DNA of 64,000 nucleotides from Rhodospirillales bacterium (GTDB lineage: Bacteria; Pseudomonadota; Alphaproteobacteria; ATCC43930; CGMCC-115725). Positions within the stretch are counted from its first letter, which is position 1; the number at the start of each line of letters is the position of its first letter. The notes under the pieces are model-generated. The model worked only from the letters and a program-made list of their open reading frames with translations, had not been told where the DNA came from and made no database searches. The DNA is taken from assembly GCA_947473305.1 (NCBI GenBank), contig CANJCB010000021.1, positions 1 through 64,000 of the forward strand, in the 5' to 3' direction. Shown in pieces: positions 24,114 to 31,768 of the stretch. Made by a program: the position numbers and the translations under genes.

Positions 24114-24889
24114 GGAAGCACGTCCAAGGCGACCGAGCCGATGCCACCGAGGTCGAAGCGGAAGGCGCCGGTCCTGGGGAAACGGGTGGTGACCAGGCTT
24201 CCGGTCATGACCACGTCGCCCTTGCGCAAGCCGCCGCCCTGGCGGGCGAGATGATTGGCGAGCCAATGAAGCGCCGTGACGGGATGGCCGAGCACGTCGC
24301 GGCCGGTCCCTTTGTCCACTTCGACGCCGTTCTCGAAAACGGTCCCCTTGAGGCCGGCAAGATCCGGCCAATGGCTTTGGAATTCGCCGAGCACGATGCC
24401 CGCGTTCCAGGAATTGTCCGCCACCAGCGAGAGGACATCGAGCCCGGCGTAATCGGCGTTCCGGTCGTCGACCAGTTCCATGGCCGGCGCCACGGCTTCG
24501 ATGGCACCGGCGACGGTTTCGATGTCAAAGCCTTTCGCCCTTGCGGGCAGATCCTGGCCGATCCGCACGGCGATCTCGAATTCCACGCCCAACCGGCCGA
24601 AATTGCGGGCCTGGATCGTGATGCCGGAACGGTGCACCCGCGTTTTCAGCACGAAACCCGCGATCGGATGGTCGATCCCGCAGAATTCCTGCATGCGCCG
24701 GGAGGTAAGGCCGATCTTGTAGCCGGCGACGAAGGTCTCGTCCCGTTCGCAGAGCCGGGTCACATAGGCGGCCTGCGTAATGTAGGCCGCGGCCTCGTCG
24801 GCGAGGCCGGGTAGGGTCGAGAAGCGTGTGCCGGCTGCGTGTTCGTCGAACAGCCGCCGGGCGAGGTCGCTCATCGGCTCACTTGACAT
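24110..24889 (-). CDS. 2-oxoalkenoate hydratase/oxalocrotonate decarboxylase family protein
   Basis: A 259-aa member of the fumarylacetoacetase fold that includes 2-oxopent-4-enoate hydratase and 4-oxalocrotonate decarboxylase. The family opening GYKIGLTSRRMQEFCGIDHPIAG is clear, and metal ligands are expected in GVEFEIAVRI (E-x-E). These enzymes process products of meta ring cleavage. ATG 24889 overlaps the upstream diiron-protein gene by 11 bp; a second ATG at 24874 is possible. The missing aldolase and acetaldehyde dehydrogenase partners are not next door, but a class II aldolase lies at 26982. Confidence 0.88.
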   Translation of the reverse strand: MSSEPMSDLARRLFDEHAAGTRFSTLPGLADEAAAYITQAAYVTRLCERDETFVAGYKIGLTSRRMQEFCGIDHPIAGFVLKTRVHRSGITIQARNFGRLGVEFEIAVRIGQDLPARAKGFDIETVAGAIEAVAPAMELVDDRNADYAGLDVLSLVADNSWNAGIVLGEFQSHWPDLAGLKGTVFENGVEVDKGTGRDVLGHPVTALHWLANHLARQGGGLRKGDVVMTGSLVTTRFPRTGAFRFDLGGIGSVALDVLP

Positions 24890-25583
24890 CCTGCAGGACG
24901 CGCCAGATGTCGTCGTTCATGGCGCCCCAGACTTCGAGCGTGTTGCGCACGGTGGTCACGACGATCTGGAGATCCACGTCCGTCTTGGCGAATTCCTGGA
25001 GGAATTCGAGCCCGGCGTCGGAATGGTCCTTGTCGGCCTCTTCATGCACGGTGAAGAACATCGCCTCGTCGGCGGTGCAGCCATAATGCTTGATGAAGGT
25101 CTCGGAGATCTTGCCGAAGACGCCCGGCACCTGGCTTTCGGCGCCCAAGGAGGTTGCGGAAATGCCCTGGAGGAAGCTGGAACGGCACATATCCGCCTGA
25201 TAGGAGCGCACGCCCAGAGCGCCGGCGCAGAGCTTGGCGTTATAGAGGTCGCTGGGAGTCAAGCCGAAGGCGGCCCCTAAGTTCAGATAGAGCTTCCAAT
25301 GGGGAACGCCGTCGGAGAAGAGCCGTCCCGTCCCTTCCTCATAGACGATCTCCGCCATGCGCGGCCGCCATTCCGGGTTGGGGCAATTCATGTAAAGCTC
25401 GCCATGGTAGAAATGGTTATAGAGCGGCACGACGCTGAATTGGCGAATGTATTCAGCGACCTGGTTCCGGGTGAGGCCCCCGCTCATGAGATTTATCCAG
25501 AGCGGATGCTTGTGCCGGCTCTTCGCGGCGTGGAGCGTCGCGATCTCGTCGAGGACGCTCTGATAGCTGCGAGATAGGGCCAT
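24879..25583 (-). CDS. TenA/PqqC-like iron-containing redox enzyme (heme-oxygenase-fold diiron protein)
   Basis: A 234-aa all-helical protein related to PqqC, CADD and other heme-oxygenase-like diiron oxidases. The key stretch HEEADKDH near residue 186 gives the H-x3-D-x2-H metal arrangement of this group, and Glu and His candidates occur in FYHGELYM and YEEGTGRLFSDGVPH. Members catalyse unusual oxygen chemistry such as C-C or N-C bond cleavage. ATG 25583 has a GGGAGG 14 nt upstream. It is the first gene of an operon with a 2-oxoalkenoate hydratase-like gene and an SDR-like gene, which suggests that it makes a ring-opened or 2-oxo product. Reaction unknown. Confidence 0.8.
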   Translation of the reverse strand: MALSRSYQSVLDEIATLHAAKSRHKHPLWINLMSGGLTRNQVAEYIRQFSVVPLYNHFYHGELYMNCPNPEWRPRMAEIVYEEGTGRLFSDGVPHWKLYLNLGAAFGLTPSDLYNAKLCAGALGVRSYQADMCRSSFLQGISATSLGAESQVPGVFGKISETFIKHYGCTADEAMFFTVHEEADKDHSDAGLEFLQEFAKTDVDLQIVVTTVRNTLEVWGAMNDDIWRVLQDVK

Positions 25584-25764
25584 GGTCTGTCGGAGCCTCC
25601 CGGAAATGTTGTAGGAACCGACCTTATTTTCGCGGGACTGGCGCGTCAATCTCGGGTTACCCTGCGGTTCAAGTTAAATCCGCCAGCCCGAGCACCCTGG
25701 TGTTTTTGTTTACAATCTGCGCTGGCCTCCGCAAAATGCGCGCGTCGAATCATGGGGAGTGGTT

Positions 25765-26970
25765 ATGGATCTGCGTTTCACGCCCGAGGAGCAGGCTTTC
25801 CGGGCCGAGGTGAGGGAGTTTCTGAAGACCTCGCTGCCGGAAGAGCTGCGCCGGAAGCTCGTGACGGGCCTTTTGCCCTCGAAGCAGGACATCGTCGGCT
25901 GGCAGCAGATTCTCTACAAGCGGGGCTGGGCCTCGCCCAATTGGCCGGTCGATTGCGGCGGCACGGGCTGGGATGCCGTGCACTCCTATATCTTCCGCGA
26001 GGAAATCGAGAAGTGGCCGGCGCTCACCCCTGCCTCCCAGAACGTCAGCATGATCGGCCCGGTGATCGCCCATTTCGGCACGCCCGCCCAGAAGGAACGT
26101 TTCCTGAAGCGGATCGCCAATCTCGACGATTGGTGGTGCCAGGGCTTCTCTGAGCCCGGTGCGGGTTCGGATCTCGCCTCGCTGCGCACCACCGCCAAGC
26201 GCGAGGGCGACCATTGGGTGGTCAACGGCCAGAAGACCTGGACCACCAACGCCCATCATTCCAACTGGATGTACACGCTCTGCCGCACCGATCCCAATGC
26301 CAAGAAGCAGGAAGGGATTTCGATGCTGCTCATCGACATGAACTCGCCGGGCGTCGTGGTCACCCCGATCGTCACCATCGATGGGGCGCATGAGGTCAAT
26401 ACCGTCTTCCTCGATGACGTGAAGGTGCCGCTCGACTGCCTCGTGGGCGAGGAGAACAAGGGCTGGGACTGCGCCAAGTTCCTCCTGTCCAACGAGCGCA
26501 CCAGCACGGCGCGCATCGGCCTCGCCAAGGAACGCCTGCGCACCCTGAAGGGCCTCTTCGCCGAGGAAGTGAAGGAGGGTAGCGCCATCGCCGAGGACAA
26601 GACCTTCCGTTCCAAGCTCGCGGCGGTCGAGGTCGAGCTGAAGGCCCATGAGATGACGACCCTGCGGGTGCTCGCTTCCGAGCGCCGCCGCAAGTCGCCG
26701 GGTCCCGATCCCTTCTCCTCCATGCTCAAGATCCGGAGTTCCGAGATCATCCAGCGGATCACCGAGCTTTACGTCGAACTTGCCGGCCCCTTGAGCATGC
26801 CCTTCCAGGCGGAAGATCCGGAAGGCATGCGCAACAACGACGAGGATTTCGAGCAATCCTGGGCCTCCGTCGCGGCCCCCACCTATTTCAACCGTCGTAA
26901 GCTTTCGATCTACTCAGGATCCAACGAGATCCAACGCAACATCCTCGCCAAGGCCGTGTTGGGCCTCTAA
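25765..26970 (+). CDS. Acyl-CoA dehydrogenase
   Basis: A 401-aa FAD flavoenzyme. Signature segments are WWCQGFSEPGAGSDLASL (flavin/substrate loop), VVNGQKTWTTNA, and the C-terminal YSGSNEIQRNILAKAVLGL. A Glu base at the usual C-terminal position is not obvious, as in several non-canonical members. ATG 25765 is chosen over the GTG at 25759 because GGGGAG sits just upstream. It leads a four-gene plus-strand run with aldolase, cytochrome b561 and NDP-forming acyl-CoA ligase, so may act on a CoA-activated intermediate produced by the ligase. Confidence 0.9.
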   Translation: MDLRFTPEEQAFRAEVREFLKTSLPEELRRKLVTGLLPSKQDIVGWQQILYKRGWASPNWPVDCGGTGWDAVHSYIFREEIEKWPALTPASQNVSMIGPVIAHFGTPAQKERFLKRIANLDDWWCQGFSEPGAGSDLASLRTTAKREGDHWVVNGQKTWTTNAHHSNWMYTLCRTDPNAKKQEGISMLLIDMNSPGVVVTPIVTIDGAHEVNTVFLDDVKVPLDCLVGEENKGWDCAKFLLSNERTSTARIGLAKERLRTLKGLFAEEVKEGSAIAEDKTFRSKLAAVEVELKAHEMTTLRVLASERRRKSPGPDPFSSMLKIRSSEIIQRITELYVELAGPLSMPFQAEDPEGMRNNDEDFEQSWASVAAPTYFNRRKLSIYSGSNEIQRNILAKAVLGL

Positions 26971-26981
26971 GGAGACAAGAT

Positions 26982-27755
26982 ATGAATATCGCCACCAGCA
27001 AGGCCGCCGTGCAGGGCATGACGGAAGAAGAATGGAAGACCCGCTGCGATCTCGCGGCCTGCTATCGCCTCGTCGCCCATTACGGCTGGACGGACCTCGT
27101 CTATACCCATTTGAGCGCCCGCGTGCCGGGTCCGCATGAGCATTTCCTCATCAACCAATATGGTGTGCTCTTCCACCAGATGCGCGCGTCGGACCTCGTG
27201 AAGGTCGATGTGGACGGCACCATCGTCGATCAGGACGCCAGCGGCTCCCGCCACATCAACCAGGCCGGCTACACGATCCATAGCGCCGTGCATATGGCGC
27301 GCCCGGACCTGACCTGCGTGCTGCATACCCATTCGGCGGCCGGCATCGCGGTTTCCTGCATGAAGCAGGGGCTGCTCTCGATCAGCCAGCAGGCAATGCG
27401 CTTCCACGGCAAGCTCTCCTATCACGACTACGAGGGCATCGCTCTCGACCTCGGCGAGCGCGAGCGTCTGGTCAACGACCTCGGCGACAACAAGTGCATG
27501 ATCCTGCGCAACCACGGCCTCCTGGCCGGCGGCAGCTCGATCCCGGAGGCCTTCTTGAACCTCCATCGCCTCGAGTTCTCCTGCAAGACCCAGGTGATGG
27601 CCATGGCCGGCGGCGCCGAGTTGGTCTATCCGCCCAAGGAAGTCTGCGAGCATGCCGCCCGCCAGTCCTCGGGCACCGGCGGCAAACATCAGGAGCAGGT
27701 CTGGAACGCGATCATTCGCCTCATCGAGAACGATACCCCGGACTATCGGACGTAA
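26982..27755 (+). CDS. Class II aldolase/adducin family protein
   Basis: A 257-aa zinc-dependent aldolase-fold protein. The metal ligands are in VLHTHSAAGIA (H-x-H) and in ILRNHGLLAGG (distal His), with the earlier YTHLSARVPG strand. Bacterial members include fuculose-phosphate aldolase and ones that cleave or decarboxylate hydroxy acids. 11 bp after the acyl-CoA dehydrogenase gene with an AAGGAGA site. Substrate not predictable. Confidence 0.88.
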   Translation: MNIATSKAAVQGMTEEEWKTRCDLAACYRLVAHYGWTDLVYTHLSARVPGPHEHFLINQYGVLFHQMRASDLVKVDVDGTIVDQDASGSRHINQAGYTIHSAVHMARPDLTCVLHTHSAAGIAVSCMKQGLLSISQQAMRFHGKLSYHDYEGIALDLGERERLVNDLGDNKCMILRNHGLLAGGSSIPEAFLNLHRLEFSCKTQVMAMAGGAELVYPPKEVCEHAARQSSGTGGKHQEQVWNAIIRLIENDTPDYRT

Positions 27756-27765
27756 TCGGCGCGCC

Positions 27766-28311
27766 ATGATCCGGAGGGGCAAGGCGGCCCGCTATGGCGG
27801 CGTTGCCAAGCTTCTCCACTGGCTGACCGCGCTCCTGATTCTGGTGATCGTTCCGGTGGGCCTCGTCATGACGAGGCTCGACGGCGGACCGCTCCAGGAT
27901 CGGCTTTTTACGCTCCATGAATCGACCGGGATCACGATCCTGGTCCTGACGGTCTTGCGGTTCCTGTGGCGCATCGGCCATGGCGCCCCGACCCATTCCA
28001 CCGCACTGGCCCCCATCGAGGTCGCGGCGAGCGGGGCGGTCCATTGGCTGCTTTACGCCTTGCTGATCCTGATGCCGGTCAGTGGCTATATCTTCGTGGT
28101 TGCGGGTGATTTTCCCATCACCTGGTTCGATCTTTTCCAGGTGCCGAGGTTCCTGGCCAAGGACGAGGCGCTGTCGAAACTCGGGGAGACGGCGCATCTC
28201 ACGCTGCAATATGCCGTTTATGGGGCGGTTGGCCTGCATGTGGCGGCGGCGCTCCATCATCATTTCTTCAAGCGCAATGACGTGCTAAGTCGGATGCTTC
28301 CTTTTTCCTGA
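27766..28311 (+). CDS. Cytochrome b561
   Basis: A 181-aa integral-membrane diheme b-type cytochrome with four predicted helices. Candidate axial His residues are in KLLHWLTA, FTLHESTG, AVHWLLYAL and GLHVAAALHHHF. It would pass electrons between the quinone pool and a partner or detoxify superoxide. ATG 27766 begins just after the aldolase stop; the longer in-frame extension is within that gene and unlikely. Its place next to an acyl-CoA dehydrogenase could mean an electron-transfer link, which is inference. Confidence 0.88.
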   Translation: MIRRGKAARYGGVAKLLHWLTALLILVIVPVGLVMTRLDGGPLQDRLFTLHESTGITILVLTVLRFLWRIGHGAPTHSTALAPIEVAASGAVHWLLYALLILMPVSGYIFVVAGDFPITWFDLFQVPRFLAKDEALSKLGETAHLTLQYAVYGAVGLHVAAALHHHFFKRNDVLSRMLPFS

Positions 28312-28330
28312 AGCCTCCGGAGTTCGTCAC

Positions 28331-30418
28331 ATGAATATCGACCGGCTCGTCAACCCGCGCTCGATCGCCATCCTTGGCGCGTCGGAGAATAATGCGGGCA
28401 CGCGCAGCATCGTTGCCTCGCTCGAATCCCTGGGCTTCGATGGGCCGATCTGGCCGGTCAATCCGCGCTACGAGACGCTGTTCGGGCGGCCCTGCTATCC
28501 GACACTGAAGGACCTGCCGGGCTCGCCGGATGTGGTTTCCTTCCGCGTGGGCTATCAGCGCGTGCTGGAAAATTACCGCATGCTGCCGGAAGTCAAAGCC
28601 GGCGGGGCGGTGATCTACGATGGCGGCTTCGGCGAGGGCGGGGACGAAGGCAAGGCCTTGCAGGCGGAAATCACCGCGATCTCCAAGGAATTTGGAATCG
28701 CGCTCTGCGGTCCCAATTGCCAGGGCATCATCAATCCCCACGCGCGCTCCACGACCTCCGGCCAGGAGGTCGCGGATGTGGCGAAGCTCCAGGGCAACGT
28801 CGGCTTCGTTTCCCATAGCGGCACCATGTGCATCGGCATGATGACCGACACCCGCCGCTTCGGCTTCAGCCTGGTGGTTTCCTCGGGCAACGAGGCGGTG
28901 GTGAGCGTCGCGGACTATGTGAACTGGCTGGCGACGGATCCCAATACCAAGGTCATCGCCTGCTTCCTCGAAACGATCCGCGAGCCGGAGGCCTTCCTGG
29001 CCGCTGTAGATCGCGCCGCAGCGGCCGGCAAGCCCGTCGTCGTGTTGAAGGTCGGCAAGAGCGAGCGCACCCGCCGCGCCATCACCAGCCATACCGGCGG
29101 TCTGGCCGGGGAGGCCAAGGTCTTCTCCGAGGTGCTGAAGGCCCATCGGGTCATCGAGGTCGATGATTTCGACGAGCTTTCGGAAGTCCTGGCGGTCTGC
29201 CAGGGCAAGGTCTGGCCCACGGGGCGCCGCACCAATCTCATTACGCCCTCGGGCGGGATCGCCGAACTGGTGCTCGACGTCGCAAGCGCGGCGGGCGTCG
29301 TCATGCCGCCACTTCCGGCGGAATCGAAGGCGGCGGCCGAAAGCGTCATCGGCCATGTGGGGGGCGACGGCAATCCGCTCGACGCCTGGGGGCATGCGGA
29401 TTATGCCCGTAACCTTCCCCATGCGCTCAAAGTCCTTGACGAGAACCCGATCTGCGACAACATCGTCGTGACCATGGAGGGTTTCAACTACAACCCGATC
29501 AAGCGGCCGCCGCTGGGCTATGCCTCGCAGCTTTCCGAAGCCGCCGCCCAGAGCAAGAAGCCCCATTACGTGCTGAACATGCGGTCGGGCCTCATGCAGG
29601 TCGAGCAGGTCGATTACCTGAAGGAACGCGGGATGGTCGTCCTCGGAGGCTCCCGCCAGGGGCTGATGGCCGTGGACCGGGTGGCGCGTTGGAACACGCC
29701 GCTGCCGCCGGTGCGGAAGAGTGCTGCGAAGTCCGCTGCCGTTACGATCGCGGGCCGTTCGACGGTCCATGAATATGACAGCAAGGCGCTGCTCGCCGCC
29801 TGCGGCGTGACGGTGACGAAGGAGAAGCTGGCGACCAGCCTCGACGCGGCCAAGGACGCGGCCAAGGCCATCGGCTATCCGATCGTGCTGAAGGCGGTGT
29901 CGGACGACATTCCGCATAAGTCCGAATATGGGCTGGTGAAGGTCGGTATCGCCGACGAGGCGGCGCTGGCCTCGGCCTGGGCCGAACTTGAAGCCAATAT
30001 GAAAAAGGTTGGCAAGCCGGTGAAACTGGCGGGCTTCGTCGTCCAGGAAATGATCAAGGACGGGATCGAGATGTTCGCCGGCGTCTCCCGCGATCTGGAA
30101 TTCGGGCTGACCCTGGCGGTGGGCTTCGGCGGGATCGAGATCGAGATCACCCGGGACTTCGCCTTGCGGCCCTTGCCGCTGCGCGAGGGAGATGCCGAGG
30201 CGATGCTGGCGGAATTGAAAGGGGCCGCCCGTCTGGGGGCGATCCGGGGCAAGCCTGCGGCGGATGTGAAAAGCCTGGCGCGGGCGATTTACGGTCTCGC
30301 GGATTTCGTCGCGTCGAACGGCGAGCAGATCGAGGAGATCGATTTGAACCCGATAAAGCTCCTGCCGGAAGGCAAGGGCTGCGTGGTGGTGGACGCGCTG
30401 ATCGTTCCGAAGAAGTAG
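28331..30418 (+). CDS. NDP-forming acyl-CoA ligase (acetate--CoA ligase family)
   Basis: A 695-aa fused protein. The order is a CoA-binding domain (1-130, starting VNPRSIAILGASENNAGTRS), a succinyl-CoA-ligase-like domain with the phospho-His loop in SHTGGLAGEAK near residue 255, and an ATP-grasp domain from about 475 (KALLAACGVTVTKEKLA, VLKAVSDDIPHKSEYGLVK). These enzymes make acyl-CoA from acid, CoA and ATP with release of ADP and phosphate. Last gene of the run from 25765; it converges with the molybdenum hydroxylase operon, 13 bp apart. The acid substrate is unknown. Confidence 0.9.
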   Translation: MNIDRLVNPRSIAILGASENNAGTRSIVASLESLGFDGPIWPVNPRYETLFGRPCYPTLKDLPGSPDVVSFRVGYQRVLENYRMLPEVKAGGAVIYDGGFGEGGDEGKALQAEITAISKEFGIALCGPNCQGIINPHARSTTSGQEVADVAKLQGNVGFVSHSGTMCIGMMTDTRRFGFSLVVSSGNEAVVSVADYVNWLATDPNTKVIACFLETIREPEAFLAAVDRAAAAGKPVVVLKVGKSERTRRAITSHTGGLAGEAKVFSEVLKAHRVIEVDDFDELSEVLAVCQGKVWPTGRRTNLITPSGGIAELVLDVASAAGVVMPPLPAESKAAAESVIGHVGGDGNPLDAWGHADYARNLPHALKVLDENPICDNIVVTMEGFNYNPIKRPPLGYASQLSEAAAQSKKPHYVLNMRSGLMQVEQVDYLKERGMVVLGGSRQGLMAVDRVARWNTPLPPVRKSAAKSAAVTIAGRSTVHEYDSKALLAACGVTVTKEKLATSLDAAKDAAKAIGYPIVLKAVSDDIPHKSEYGLVKVGIADEAALASAWAELEANMKKVGKPVKLAGFVVQEMIKDGIEMFAGVSRDLEFGLTLAVGFGGIEIEITRDFALRPLPLREGDAEAMLAELKGAARLGAIRGKPAADVKSLARAIYGLADFVASNGEQIEEIDLNPIKLLPEGKGCVVVDALIVPKK

Positions 30419-30431
30419 GAGGCGCGACCGC

Positions 30432-30896
30432 CTACCCCCGGCCCGCCGCGTCCTCGACCGCGTCGATGATCTTCGCATAGCCCGTGCAACGGCAGATATT
30501 GCCCCGCAGGGCGTCGCGGATTTCGTCCCGGTTCGGCTTCGGATTTTCGGCCAGGAGCGCTGTCGCCGTCATCAGGAAACCGGGCGTGCAGAAGCCGCAT
30601 TGGACCGCGCCGTGCCGCATGAAAGCTTCCTGCAGCGACGTGAGCTTGCCGCCGGTTTCAAGTCCTTCGACAGTGGTGATTTTCGCCCCGTCCGCCTGGG
30701 CCGCCAACAGGAGGCAGGAGGTCACCGGCTTTCCCTCCATCAGCACCGTGCAAGCGCCGCAGATGCCCTGGGCGCAGTCGCGATTGGTGCCGACGAGGCC
30801 GAGCCGATCCCGCAGCACTTCGACCAGCATCTCGGTCGAGCCGACCTCGAGCGCATGGGGCTTGCCGTTGACGGTCAGGGTGATCTCAACCGCCAT
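30432..30896 (-). CDS. Molybdenum hydroxylase 1, 2Fe-2S subunit (xanthine dehydrogenase small-subunit type)
   Basis: A 154-aa electron-transfer subunit with two 2Fe-2S clusters. The plant-type cluster ligands are in CAQGICGACTVLMEG with a further Cys in TSCL. The second cluster is in QCGFCTPGFLM and NICRCTGY. It is the last gene of an L-M-S operon; its ATG overlaps the FAD-subunit stop by one base (TAATG). Together the three form a molybdopterin cytosine dinucleotide-type hydroxylase that adds water-derived oxygen to an N-heterocycle, aldehyde or similar. Confidence 0.92.
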   Translation of the reverse strand: MAVEITLTVNGKPHALEVGSTEMLVEVLRDRLGLVGTNRDCAQGICGACTVLMEGKPVTSCLLLAAQADGAKITTVEGLETGGKLTSLQEAFMRHGAVQCGFCTPGFLMTATALLAENPKPNRDEIRDALRGNICRCTGYAKIIDAVEDAAGRG

Positions 30897-31768
30897 TACT
30901 TGGTCCCTCCTGCCAAGGCCCGCTCCACCGCCCGGCGCAGCAGCACCTTGGCGAGCCGGGCCTTATAAGACGCCGAATAGACGAGATCGCTTTCGGGCTT
31001 GATGTCGCTGTCGAACGCGGTCCCGACAGCGTTCCAATCGATCGCGCCGGGGCTTTTGCCCAGAAGGGCCGCTTCCGCGTTGCGGGGCCGCACCGCCGTG
31101 GGTGACACGCCGTTCATTCCACAGCGGATATGATCGATCCTGCCATCCCCGCCCAATCTTGCGACCACCGAGACGGCCACCAGCGTGAAATCCATGGCAT
31201 TGCGCGGACCTTGTTTCAGGAAGGCCCAATGCGCCCCCTTCGGAGCGGCGGGGACATGGACCTCTTCGAGTATCTCGCTTTCGCCCAAATCGAGTTCGAA
31301 GGCGTCCTTGAAGAAGGCTTCAAGCGGGATCGTCCGGCTGCCCTCGGGTCCCTTGATGCGGATCGTGGCGTTCAGCGCCAGAAGTCCCGTGGCCGGATCG
31401 CCTTGCTGGCCCATCATGCAGAGGCTGCCGCCCAGGGTGCCCCGGTTCCGCAGCCGCCCGCAGGCGATATCCTCGGCGATTTCGCAGAGGAGGGGCACCG
31501 TCCGCTTGACGATATCCGAGCGCAGCACGTCATCGTGGGTCGTGAGCGCGCCGATGGTCAGGCCGCCATCGGTGCCCGCCTCGATCTTCTTGAGGCTGGG
31601 GATCCGGGTGATATCCACCAGCAAGGCCGGCGAGGCAAGACGCTGGTTGATGAGCGAGCCCACCACCAGACCGCCCGCGACGATCACCGCGTCGCCCGCC
31701 TGGGAGGCGAGCGCCGCGATTGCTTCATCCACGGAGGTTGCGCGGAGATAGGAGGTGGCTTCGGTCAT
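30896..31768 (-). CDS. Molybdenum hydroxylase 1, FAD-binding subunit
   Basis: A 290-aa medium subunit. FAD-binding blocks are VIVAGGLVVGSLINQRL (around 28-44), LTIGALTTHDDVL and LRNRGTLGGSLCMM. The first glycine-rich loop is unusual (AGGLVVGSL instead of AGGQSLLPM), so FAD contacts may differ. Its start overlaps the large-subunit stop (ATGA). Confidence 0.9.
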   Translation of the reverse strand: MTEATSYLRATSVDEAIAALASQAGDAVIVAGGLVVGSLINQRLASPALLVDITRIPSLKKIEAGTDGGLTIGALTTHDDVLRSDIVKRTVPLLCEIAEDIACGRLRNRGTLGGSLCMMGQQGDPATGLLALNATIRIKGPEGSRTIPLEAFFKDAFELDLGESEILEEVHVPAAPKGAHWAFLKQGPRNAMDFTLVAVSVVARLGGDGRIDHIRCGMNGVSPTAVRPRNAEAALLGKSPGAIDWNAVGTAFDSDIKPESDLVYSASYKARLAKVLLRRAVERALAGGTK

